DNA from: Balanoglossus misakiensis
Taxonomy: Eukaryota > Hemichordata
NCBI GenBank assembly: GCA_040954595.2
Contig: CM082584.2
Location: 11,098,001 to 11,162,000, forward strand
Length of the DNA stretch: 64,000 nt
Direction: 5' to 3'
Part shown: positions 52,101-64,000 of the stretch, one piece after another
How positions within the stretch are numbered: position 1 is the first letter of the stretch
How the letters are laid out: every line of letters begins with the position of its first letter
Translations under genes and position numbers: made by a program
Notes under the pieces: model-generated
Databases searched by the model: none
What the model saw: only the letters and a program-made list of their open reading frames with translations
Told to the model about the DNA's origin: nothing

Positions 52101-52508
52101 TGATTTACTGGTAATTCTAATCCCCTGTCTTTTATCCTACATCAGCTTGAAAGAACGATTCCCCACAGCCTTTCAAGATGTTTGCCTGTACTCTGAAGTG
52201 GCTGACCTGCTGGGGACCTACTCCTTCAGGCTGTCAGCGCGCAGGTTCATTCAAGAGCTCTTTCAAGATATGACATTTGCGGAGGTATGCAATATCTCTG
52301 ACTCTTTGCAGTTTCCACAATCCAGAATGTATTTTCACCTATCCACCATTTTACGCAATCATTTTTATTTTGAACATGATATAAATATAATTATGTCCTT
52401 GACAGTCCCTTTGATTTGATTTTTTCTTTTCAGCTGTACGTAGACGCCAGAGCCATTCTCCAGTTAGCAGAGATAGAAACTGCATCACCACACGATAATG
52501 ATTTTTAA
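40140..52508 (+). CDS. RICTOR: RICTOR, mTORC2 scaffold subunit (29 exons, complete)
   Basis: RICTOR is the defining scaffold of mTOR complex 2, which phosphorylates AGC kinases such as AKT and controls growth and the cytoskeleton. The model gives 1712 aa (human 1708). Matches run the whole length: MAAI start and HDSGDSDVPLDLS, RKLGHLNNFVK, KEVRAGGLRAFRYL, AIGNDGVHERDR, AKTILPHRA, LMLGELLHMANTLLP, SQHYFLMLGKL, SSWGIELLVTQLYDKS, FLSIPKGFKCL, VHLYGQLAQHKAG, VLGLIAKTRHG, FVGLCLPVDVSMIFQV, KKEVLRLVVNLSSSV and CLYSEVADLL. The long exon 49285-50535 carries the Ser/Thr-rich disordered phosphorylation region. The zinc site of mTORC2 structures is preserved: His1513, Cys1518, Cys1521 and Cys1655. Exons: 40140-40188, 40285-40332, 41035-41132, 42031-42092, 42978-43173, 43270-43396, 43532-43701, 44367-44440, 44624-44691, 44865-44947, 45145-45232, 45502-45659, 45905-45985, 46150-46250, 46420-46597, 46761-46862, 47026-47072, 47225-47360, 47537-47742, 47901-48027, 48205-48729, 48847-48936, 49067-49173, 49285-50535, 50680-50818, 51072-51375, 51634-51943, 52146-52284, 52434-52508. 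All phases agree. Confidence 0.98.
43459..43471. repeat. poly-G tract in RICTOR intron
   Basis: A run of 13 G follows GGGGA in the intron between 43396 and 43532, close to the downstream acceptor. It is one of three long G runs on the plus strand of this window (also 35642-35657 and 55208-55223). Confidence 0.9.
44948..45144 (+). other. GC-AG intron in RICTOR
   Basis: The exon 44865-44947 ends in ...GAT ATT AGG and is followed by GCAAGT. The next exon begins at 45145 after TTTTTCTTACAG. Joining there keeps phase 0 and reads IPNEDIRKSIMDVFFDIFRLP, which aligns without a gap to vertebrate RICTOR. No GT dinucleotide at this place gives the same continuity. It is the second GC-AG intron in the window. 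Confidence 0.85.
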
Positions 52509-55045
52509 GGACATAGAAGTCAGAGCACCCTCAAGAGAAACCACAGGTGTGAAGAAGGTGTCACACGGAGCTCTTCTGGCAACGAGAGAAGGAGATGAAG
52601 TCAATGCAAGACTGCATCTGGCCACCAGGATTGGTCAGTGTAGATCACGGCCACCGGTCTGTGACGTGCGTGTTGTGTTGTGTTGTTAAAACACATACAG
52701 GTGTTCTCGAGGTAGCTGTGCCCGTTGTGAAATTTGCACAGGTCTGCCAGAAAACACGCAATGCTGAGTGCCAACTATTATCCCTCCACCGATCAGGTCC
52801 ATGATTTCTGATGTGAAATATAAAGTCAAATGCATTGCCATCCTTTAGTTTCACATCCTGCAGCTATATTCTGGTTGCAACCTGTTTATTTTTTTTTTGT
52901 TCAGTTATTTTCTTGTTTGTTCCCTGTCAGTGTTGGTAACCAGGTGATAGTCTTCACCTCAGAAAGCACATTTGCATGAGATATGTTTCTTGCGAATGTA
53001 AAATCATGACTTAATGGGGAAACAGTTCGGTACAGTGGGGTGGGGTTTTAACTGTCACATTAGTGAACTCATTATGGGCATTGCCAGCTGACCTCAGTTG
53101 CCATGGTCACTCACATATACATTCTTTTCTACAAACATACAAGAGTCTCATAAAAGAAATTGACAACTCACACATCATTATGTGATCTCATCACTGTACT
53201 CACACTGGGTTGATGAACAGAAGCTTTAGGATATCCCACTTGCACATTGTTCCTCTTGGGACAAAGTAACTCTCAGTTGCCCTCGTGGTGGACATTTTAA
53301 ATGTTCATAGGAATGCCAGAATTTAGCGACTTGCTCCATAATCTCTTATTACAAGTACAGTGGGCATTACAGCATGCAAAGACACCATTTTCTTTGTCAA
53401 CAACTTGACAATTTGCGTTGCTTTTTACACAAGTGTACAAGCAAGCACAGTGACAACTCATACATGTAATCCTCGTTTCATGTCAAATTTTAGTCATAAT
53501 GCACATGACTATAAAAATATATTTTTGACATCAGATAGGTGCTGATTGCATCAAAAAGCTGACATGCCAAAATAACAAACTCAGTGTCTGCTTGCAGCTT
53601 GTAGTTCTGCTGAAATCCAGCCACTGAGGGCGCATGTCAGAAACTTCAAACATGGTAACTTTTTTTGTAAAATCCACTTGATTTTATTTGTCACAAAAAG
53701 ATGAAAAGTAACAAAACATTAGACAGAAAACTTTGTCAATGAAATGAGACATTGACAAACACCTTTAACGTTTTTTTCCATTTATATTGTACGCCTGAAT
53801 TTGTTTCGCCTGGTGCTGTCAACAGTGAAAATCTTTTTTCAGATTCAAAGTCCACAACAAAATGTTGAATGATTGATGGAAAGTGATGCAGATCACCAGA
53901 ATGGTTGGTGGCATTTTGTCATGTGTAAAGACACTTTTCTTTCAGTACTAAACAAAGCAGGTCAACAACAAACGCAACAATGAAAACATTTCAAACTTCA
54001 CCTGGACCTATGCTCACCATTGAAGAGCAATGTATCTTTGTGTGAACGATGTTAAACTTTTCCTGAATTTGACTGCAAGAGGTCCATTTTCTTCCACCTC
54101 GCTCCACAAACCACCGTCTCGTATCTGAACCAGTGCAAGCGTGTGTATTCATTGTGTGTTGCTTCTATCATTGTCCTGACCTCACCGTTTGGGGATAGTC
54201 TCAGAAAAAAACTGATATGCAAATTATTCATTAATTATGCAAACATGTATCCGTAAAATTCCTCCGTAACCAACAACTCCATTGAGGACCTCTGGTACAC
54301 TTGTATATACCAGACAATCAGAAAATTTACCATTTTTTTCATAAATCCTTAGAAAGAGAATTCTTTAAAATTGTGTCTGACAAGTTTAAGTTTGATGCTT
54401 GATTGTGGAATATTATTGATATTTACATTGGAAAATATGTGAGTAAACACAGCGTCAGAGTATGTATACTGTTGAAAGGTTCAAGCGCCTCGTGTAGAGG
54501 TGTTCACTCTTACTGGTTCAAGCTATAACACAGTCCACTGCAGCTAAATGTTAAGTCGAAGTTTAATTTTTTTAAATTTTCATAGAACCACTTGTAGGGT
54601 GCGTTGTGATCTTTCATTCTGTGCGGATGATCGTTTGTGGATATTTATCTGAACACGAGCACGCGTGTCATTGTCATTTTGTGGGCGACATTTGTGAGAG
54701 GTTCGATTCCAAGCTGTCGGAAACTTGGCGGTTCATTTCTGGCTCCATTGCAGGTAAAGGGGGGCGAATTTCACATATGAATCTAACCTTTGCATAATGA
54801 GACTCTCGCGGTCCACTGATTGGTTATAACACAGTCACGTGATGATTGCGAAAATGTGTAAATCATGTACATTACTTTCTGTGTAAATACTGTAAGGATG
54901 AGCAGAGCTCTTTTCCCCACTGGGCAGCAAACTGTATATTATGTTTATCATGACAAACAGGATAAAAAGGAGACGAGAGATTTGTGTTGTAATCTATAAA
55001 GACAATTCTAAGTATAGATAGTATGAAAATAAAGCTATTTTTCCT
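52509..55045 (+). other. RICTOR 3' untranslated region
   Basis: About 2.5 kb follow the RICTOR stop codon before an AATAAA at 55028-55033. No gene-like frame or splice pattern is seen. The long UTR extent is inferred from the lack of an earlier canonical AATAAA that I noticed; an earlier variant signal remains possible. Long 3' UTRs are also seen in vertebrate RICTOR. Confidence 0.5.
55028..55033 (+). terminator. polyadenylation signal, probably of RICTOR
   Basis: AATAAA lies 2.5 kb after the RICTOR stop and about 680 bp before the Ig-domain gene start. It is followed by T-rich sequence. Confidence 0.5.
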
Positions 55046-55207
55046 TCAATGAGTTGATTTCAGCCTGGTTGCCTTTTTGGGTGGCAAAGATTTGAATCCA
55101 TAAAGTTTAGCAGTGAAAAGCTCAGAATTAGACACCCCTGGCTACATGTCCGTATTGTGTGGGCAGTTCGTACATGTTCACCAAGGGCAGTACTATTTGT
55201 CATTTGC

Positions 55208-55223
55208 GGGGGGGGGGGGGGGG
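55208..55223. repeat. poly-G tract
   Basis: A run of 16 G lies between RICTOR and the Ig-domain gene. It is intergenic and has no partner inverted repeat like the one at 35.6 kb. Confidence 0.9.
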
Positions 55224-55712
55224 TGTTTCGAGTGCTTACAATAGAATCTGACATGTAGTGGACAGACGGCTATATCTTCCCCTCCCGCGTGATGTGTTGG
55301 TGGCAAGTCCCTAAATGAAGACCCTAGGTGTCGTCATTTACGACTGACATATGTGCGTATGCACTTGAAGGTAGCTCAGCAACCGTGAATGTTAGTTCAG
55401 ACTCTGTCTGTGTAAATATAATTTGTTAGTACAAGTCCATACATAATATGTACTATACGGGGGAGTATTTGACGAGAAATTCCGACCCGTGCAGTTTTAA
55501 TAGTTCACCTTATCAACCATCATCCAGCTTGACCGTTAGTTCCACAATCACCTACGTCTCCGTACAATGCATTGATTGGCAGGCCATTGGCAAGTTTGAG
55601 GCAGATTCAACGCACCGAAATTATTTTGACCCGAAAAACTTGTCCTTCATCAACAGTCAAGCAAGGCAAGTTCCAGATTTTCGACACCGCATCTTTGAAC
55701 TTGAATGTGAAC

Positions 55713-56036
55713 ATGGCAGAGGGGAGCAAGCCTCGATTCCTACTGGAATTGGTCGACACGGCCGAAGTGGAAACAAGTCATGCAAGATTCCAGGTGAAGT
55801 TCACGGGCGAGCCAGCCCCGACGGTCGCCTGGTTCTACTCGGAGGAAGAACAAGGGAAACGCACTCGGATTCACGAAGGCGACCGCTACGAGTTTGAGGC
55901 CACGAAAGGCGAAGTACACGCGCTAATTATTTCCGATGTCGTCACCGACGATATTGGCTTCTACACTTGTCAGATCACCAACTGTCACGGAGCAGTCGAG
56001 AGTACAGCTGAACTTGGTGTCGAGGAAATTCCATAA
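55713..56036 (+). CDS. small single immunoglobulin I-set domain protein
   Basis: The frame encodes 107 aa from the first in-frame ATG (MAEGSKPRF). Nearly all of it is one I-set Ig domain of the intracellular titin / myosin-light-chain-kinase type: PRF at the start, GEPAPTVAW with the core Trp40, and the F-strand signature DDIGFYTCQITN with Tyr84 and Cys86, then GAVESTAELGV. There is no signal peptide or transmembrane segment, so it is probably cytoplasmic. The B-strand position usually held by Cys is Val28 (FQVKFTG), so the core disulfide cannot form. The open frame extends upstream to about 55572 without ATG, so a 5' exon spliced near 55582 is possible. Alternatives are a telokin-like product or an intronless retrocopy of a muscle-protein domain. 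Confidence 0.75.
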   Translation: MAEGSKPRFLLELVDTAEVETSHARFQVKFTGEPAPTVAWFYSEEEQGKRTRIHEGDRYEFEATKGEVHALIISDVVTDDIGFYTCQITNCHGAVESTAELGVEEIP

Positions 56037-56234
56037 ATTTGTCACCAACGCGGAGCCTGCATCATGGACTCCCAGTTCAAAACCAATCCACAGGAATTCC
56101 ATCCACACAGCCAATATCGATTGCTTGTGAATTTTCATCGCGACGACCCACTGGAAGTACCTTACAATGGCTAATAAGTAAAACCAATACATCAATCTTA
56201 CGTTAAATGATTTTTTCTCACCCAGCTATGTATG

Positions 56235-56240
56235 ATTAAA
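56235..56240 (+). terminator. ATTAAA poly(A) signal of the Ig-domain gene
   Basis: ATTAAA, the commonest variant of the poly(A) signal, occurs about 200 bp after the stop codon of the Ig-domain gene. It lies before the converging 3' end of the sialyltransferase gene. Confidence 0.4.
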
Positions 56241-56734
56241 AGACGATACCACAGAAAGGCACATTACATAGATACCCAAGAACGTTTACTTACCAGAGAA
56301 AGAGTTGTCACATGACACTGTGAAATGTTGATGCTAAAACTGGTTTAATTGATTGACCGAATTAGCCTGTGCAGGCCATCCAAAATATTCATTTGCCAAG
56401 TTTATCAAAGTAGTTGACCGGACTTACAGTACATTAACGAGACACGATACGATTTTGTTAGTTTGACCGACCCTTTTCAGTAGTGTCCGATGTTTTGTTA
56501 GCTGCATTTCAAAGTTCAATGTAAATGTTCGAGCTGTCTAAAGTCCTGCCATTTAAAAGATGTGTTTTAATCACTGTATTCCATGAAGTGGTGATCGTGT
56601 TTGCTTTCCCGACGTACATGCTGGCCACTCGTTGAGTTGGCTGTCACGGCGTCCTCTATTTGGTAAAATGCGTTCTGAATCTCTTTTCCATGATTGGCTC
56701 TTGGGCTACCAATGGTGTCCACTGTTGGACAGGT

Positions 56735-58286
56735 CTAGTTGCACCTGTTTGTGACAAGTCTAAGCATCCCCCTGTCGTGGAAGGTCCTGAGCAGCTCGAA
56801 CTCTTCATTCCAGCCGTGGACGCTCTGCGCGTATTGATTGGTCTTGCGCGACCACGCCCCGTAGTAGTGATGCGGTACTACATTCCCGGATGCGTCTCGG
56901 CCAAACGGGTAGAATCCATACACTGTCACGTGATCACAGAGAAGCAGGGCCACTAAAACAGTCCTGATGCCCACGGTTGGTAAAGTCTGCAGTCGGAGGG
57001 TCCTGGTTTGGAATAAAAGAAAAATATGTATTCAATGAAAGGATGCAACATACATTGTCTCAAAGAACCCGTCTGCTAACAGGTGGTTCGTGACAGGCGG
57101 TGGGTATAGACAAATGCATAGTAAAACTCAGCGTCCGTTCATCGGTCGACATTAGAAAGGTTGATATGAAAATTGATTTATTCCCGAATCTTACCTTTTT
57201 GCAAAGTTAGTGAAATCGCCATAAATAGTATATCCAACTCTAAAGTGTAGATTAAAATCGCGTTTTATCTTTTGTAGAACATAGCTAAGCATCTCTGACG
57301 TACAATTTCCTTTCATGGAATCAGGATACCAGAGGACGGAATTTTTCAGTTTTCTGTATCGCCTGATCGCTTCCGCCTTGCTGACTTCGCCCGGAAAGAA
57401 GGTCTTTCTCCCGCTAGCCATGGAGTGGTACATGCGCAGACAAGTCAGTGCGTTCATAACCGTTAAATTGGTCTTGGATCCGACGTCGGACGCGAAGTTC
57501 CTCACATCCGGGAGATTGAAGCGGATGACGAATTCGTGTGCGTTGATTTCGTCACCACAACCGCTGTTCAGTAATATTCCCCCGTTTCCGACGACAGCGC
57601 ACGTCCTCTGACGAGGGACCGTGTATGTTGTTTTCAAAGTTGTCTCCGCCAAGGTCGCGTTGAAATCCGTGGAGGATTGTTGCTGGAATCCCTGGCGACT
57701 GGTGAATCCGAAATCGTCTTTGAAGATTCGTATGATGTTTTCTGTTCGCACCGCCTTCGACAGTTCGTTCCTAAAAAAAGATCATTCAGTGATTGAACAT
57801 ATTCTGAAAACAGCCAAATATTGTGTCATTCGAAAATAATGTAGTCACCAAAGGGATCCACATGGATAGAAACAGATCAATCTGGAAAAAAAACTTACTT
57901 GATTTTTTTTAACAAAGTTTCATTTCTCTGCCAATTCCATTGGACATCATTATCCGCCACGTGCTGTAGCGTCATGGACGTGATATCCACTGTGCTGAGT
58001 AAAGGTACTACACGTCCAATTTTAACTTTCCTACAGTGATCAAAGCATAAAAACACTTGTAAATATTCACCACATGTTCCGGAAGAATTCACAGCCCTAG
58101 GAAAAGAGTCAAAAATATTTATAGAATATAAAAATGACCCTCGAAAAAGCACGCGACAACTGATTCCACTTACCCAGAGCTGCGTATGTCCGAGGTGATC
58201 AGGTACGAAACCATTACTCGCAGTATGCATAAAACTGACACCAGAGCAATGCAAGACAAAAACCTCTTCCGAAATCGCAACTTCAT
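56735..58286 (-). CDS. alpha-2,8-sialyltransferase-like protein (ST8Sia family, complete)
   Basis: This is a Golgi type II membrane enzyme of glycosyltransferase family 29 that should transfer sialic acid from CMP-sialic acid to sialylated glycans. Minus-strand exons are 58286-58174, 58096-57899, 57770-57195 and 57002-56735; phases agree and give 384 aa. Residues about 10-31 ([21 protein letters not shown]) form the signal anchor after basic MKLRFRKR. Sialyl motif L starts at Cys161 ([27 protein letters not shown]). Motif S follows at about 300-326 ([10 protein letters not shown] through VYGFYPF). The HYY of motif III is at about 341-343, and motif VS is His358-x4-Glu363. ST8Sia relatives are recognised by the NSGCG and HYY context; the exact subtype and linkage are not clear. 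A chain-internal Cys pair and N-linked sites (NSS, NET, NAT) support a secretory protein. It converges on the Ig-domain gene. Confidence 0.93.
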
Positions 58287-60072
58287 AGTTTATGAGGCGA
58301 TGCTCGTCAAAGTGATCGATTGCGTTCAGATGATGACGATGTCGTCGACCCTCGGAAGAATGACGTCACGGGGCTATCCAGGAGTAATCATATGTCAGCT
58401 TCATAGTCACGGCTCCGTCATATTGGTTGGGTGACATACCCTTGTATTGATCGGACAATCCAAAGCTACAGAGTCAGAGAAAGACAAATTTTATTTGGTG
58501 GGTGATTTTGACCTTGATTACGCAATTCTAATGGCCTCTTAGAACATGGCTTATGTAATATTGATGTAAACCGTTGATATTCGTGTCATGCGATTATATG
58601 TACGTGACAAAGCTTTGCGAATAATAAGCCCATTGACACAGAAAAAAAAAGAATCGAATACAGATTGCTTCACAACACGTCACTCGACTTCATCTATGAC
58701 TTTACAATATCATTATAAACACGTTTTGCTACCGTGTATGTTTCGGGTGGTGGCGCAGTGTGTTACACCATAGACAGTCTATGGTTTAATACACATGCAT
58801 GTACTTGCCGTGAATTCATGCACACCTTTCAAAGTCATTTGGTACCCATCGATCATCAGCTGACTTTGGTGATGAATATAATGGAAGTGCCGAATCTCTT
58901 TACATACTAGAACATTTCCCCGTGTTCACTGTCAAGATGTATGTCGTTCAGGAACTGTCCGTTGACGTTTGACAACTGTGATGGTGATCAGCTGACAAGC
59001 GATTACGTAACTACAATCGAAAGTCCGTGTAACTGAGCGCGTTCCACGTGTCACCGTTGGTGGCGGTGCGCCGCGCAGACAACGTGATCGTGTCCAATTG
59101 ACGACGATGCACTCTCGCCACGTGGTTTCCTGATTACAGTAGTTAACGGACATCATTGATAAGCTAATACCTCGTACCGATACTGCATATTGTCTGTGTA
59201 AAGGTTAAAGTTCTGATGTGATGACCTTATCTGCACACACACCAACGACTCCGGCAGTTTTCTTCCATCACTGAAGAACCCGGCGATACAGCTGTGTGAT
59301 TTTGAGAGACGTGCAAACTTTCAGTTGAGGTGAGTGGAATTTTCCGAATTCCGGCCAGAATTTTAACCGGGGAATTAAAACATGTCTGATCGGATTCCAT
59401 CGTTTTGTGGTGGGGTTTTTTGGCGTGCGATGAAAATCTGGTACCAGTTACTGTGTGACATTAGCGCCACATCCCAGAATACCAACGTTGCTGTGGTTGA
59501 CTCGCCCACACGAACACGACTATAAACTTGTCATCTCCTGGCAATTTTGAACACTTGGCATAAATCAATATGCTTCTGCCAATATCAAGAAATTATATCT
59601 GTACATAAACAAAGCACTCCAGTTTCTCAGTATCATAGACCCCTGCACTTGAGAAGAGTGACGTCACACGTCTTGGTGAAATTGTTGACAAAGGATGCGC
59701 ATCACACCTTCTCAGATTGTACATTTAATTTGTAGTCTACTGTATACGTTTGTTCCAAGCCGTGATATTCAGTGCTGCAATCTGTTGCAGAACTATAGCG
59801 ATATGTCTCGAAGTGTTAGTTAAATAGTAGCCTACTGACATCACTGTGTTACAATCATTAACAAGGCAAACAGTCTGCGTGCGAGTGTGCTGGTGATGAT
59901 TGTATGTAAACAAATGTGGTGATAATTTCCAAAATTGATCCCAGCGCTTTGTACAGTTGTATACGTGTTCATGTAGTTCGATTGGGAAGTCCAAAGGCAC
60001 TTATTCAGTTTAATATTACCATGGTAGCTTATAATCTACGGCTTTTGATGCATTGTTCACGTTCATTCGTAG
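58287..60072. other. region between sialyltransferase and SSUH2 start codons
   Basis: This 1.8-kb interval should contain the promoter of the minus-strand sialyltransferase and that of SSUH2, which diverge from it. A possible untranslated first exon of SSUH2 ends at 59329. No repeat family or further coding exon was recognised. Confidence 0.5.
59250..59329 (+). other. possible 5' non-coding exon of SSUH2
   Basis: The SSUH2 start codon at 60076 lies only 3 bp after a good acceptor (CATTCGTAG), so an upstream non-coding exon must exist. The sequence CAGTTGAG followed by GTGAGT at 59330 is the best donor seen upstream. The 5' end given here is arbitrary. Confidence 0.3.
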
Positions 60073-60075
60073 GAC

Positions 60076-62653
<2,578 letters not shown>

Positions 62654-62949
62654 AGGGCGTCTTGCTTTATGTTAATGGTGCTGGTCACTGACGCGACAGT
62701 CAAGACAGCCAGTATCAGAAGTCTCTTTTATAGGGACTTTCAACCTTTACCCGACAGGCACAGTCCGTATGAAAACATGACCAGTATCTTATTACCCCAC
62801 AACCACACTTTTATTCAGACGCTAGTACATGTATGTTATATTAACCTTACCACCACCACCATCACCACACAACATTATTATATTTTATAAGATGTATAAT
62901 GCTGAGTAGTCATATTATGCACGCGTCACCATGGAGATGTCTGTCCGGA

Positions 62950-64000
62950 TTACACACCGGAAGCTTCGGTTTCTCCCATTGGTTCTGATTCGGGAACTCG
63001 TTCCGCCTGGAAGAGAAAATACAAAATGGACGCAGGACACCTCGTTAATACACAGAGGGGTGGTTCCAGAATTTCATGGTATAATATCGAAAATGTTGGT
63101 ATAGGTTGTTGGCAAGACAATCAAATTAAATTGAATTACTCACCTGCTTCTGGCATTTCTTGACAAGGACGCATTCGCACAGCACCACCAGGACGCTGAG
63201 GACAATGCCAATCACGAGAAAGATCCACGCTCCTATGAGACTCATCAACGGGATAGCCCGGGGGCGTTGCACCTCATCAACCGCGGCTGGCTCAGCTTCG
63301 GAGACATCTTCGACATAGCAGGACCCGCTCCACCACTTTTGTTTGAGGACCTGTAGACTGCCGTCCTCTTGTAATGTGAGCAGAGCATTCGAGACCTGGT
63401 CGCGCAGAATTGAGTACTGTGGAAAGGCAAAACCGTACGACCGCATCGCGATGGACCCGGGCAGGAACGCAAGATCGCAGGGTGGTTTGGCGCCGAGATA
63501 TTCCAACTCGGCACCCTCTCCTATGAAAGCGTACTCGCCCCCGGAGTTGCGCACGCGCTCGACTCCTTCTGCTGCGGAGTCGACGAACACCGACGGCGTG
63601 GAGGCCATGAAATCCCACATCTTCCGGTAGGCATCGGCATACGAGTTTCGCAGGGTGTTCGAAGTCGACCCAGAGCGAACGGCGCCATAGCGGACAGCCG
63701 TCTGCTGGCTCAGTTCTTCGATGCTCATTGGCTGTGCACGCACACGCACCACTGTCTTCTCGACGGTCAGGAAGGGCGACAGGTTCGACAAGTAGGCGAA
63801 GAGGACCACGAGGACGAAGAAGAACCAGAAGGCGCTGAGAACGCGAACGGAGACAGATCGCGGCGACCTGCGATAACCTTGTAGAGTGAACGTGCTTAGG
63901 GCGAACCACAGCGAGTTCCTGACGTTGAAACGGTTCCACTGGTGTCCAGGAATGTGGTCTCCGTTATCCAGGGTCTTCCCAGTCGTCTCGTAAGGACTGA
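62950..64000 (-). CDS. ionotropic glutamate receptor, C-terminal part (5' partial)
   Basis: The visible part comprises two minus-strand exons, 64000-63144 and 63006-62950 (phase 0), ending in TAA; 303 residues are seen and the N-terminal and S1 parts lie outside the window. Order: SPYE start of the M1-M2 linker, pore loop WFALSTFTLQGYRRSPRS (Gln at the Q/R site), M3 VLSAFWFFFVLVVLFAYLSN, the S2 ligand-binding lobe, and M4 LIGAWIFLVIGIVLSVLVVL followed by a short tail. S2 keeps RSGSTSNT, equivalent to the Ser-Thr ligand contacts of AMPA receptors, and FIGEGAELEYL, with Glu at the alpha-amino-binding position; the two S2 cysteines are PPCDL and GSCY. The normally invariant SYTANLAAFLT of M3 is replaced by AYLSNLSPFLT. 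Subfamily is unclear; AMPA/kainate-like or an invertebrate class such as epsilon are options. It converges on SSUH2, about 300 bp between stops. Confidence 0.9.

Overview
The window is animal nuclear DNA. Genes are split by many short GT-AG introns (mostly 100-1000 bp), AATAAA signals follow several genes, and there are long triplet microsatellites. Gene content (SZT2, RICTOR, SSUH2, an ST8Sia-type sialyltransferase, an ionotropic glutamate receptor, AADAC-like esterases) together with the compact introns suggests an invertebrate deuterostome such as a hemichordate, amphioxus or echinoderm. The species cannot be fixed from sequence alone.

Layout: 1-999 holds a long interrupted (TCA)n array upstream of or inside the first SZT2 intron. 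1000-29154 (+) is SZT2, 5' incomplete, reconstructed here as 62 exons whose phases all agree and which encode about 4155 residues. 30410-32189, 32664-34574 and 35107-37259 (+) are three tandem AADAC/NCEH1-like esterase genes with the same four-exon plan. 38097-39005 (-) is an unrecognised gene or terminal exon with a duplicated domain of about 87 residues. 40140-52508 (+) is a complete RICTOR (29 exons, 1712 aa), followed by a 3' UTR of about 2.5 kb. 55713-56036 (+) is a small single-Ig-domain protein. 56735-58286 (-) is a complete four-exon alpha-2,8-sialyltransferase-like gene (384 aa). 60076-62653 (+) is SSUH2 (ten coding exons, 392 aa). 62950-64000 (-) is the C-terminal part of an ionotropic glutamate receptor that runs off the window.

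Two genes act in the same signalling network. SZT2 is the large subunit of KICSTOR, which places GATOR1 on lysosomes and restrains mTORC1; RICTOR is the defining subunit of mTORC2. They lie 11 kb apart in the same orientation, with the esterase cluster between them. The other genes have no obvious joint pathway.

The features most worth a second look are the duplicated-domain gene at 38 kb, the glutamate receptor with an altered M3 gating motif, the lineage-specific acidic insert and apparent cassette or microexons in SZT2, the two GC-AG introns, the esterase triplication, and the 81-bp higher-order structure in the first microsatellite. No mobile element, tRNA, rRNA or CRISPR array was recognised.
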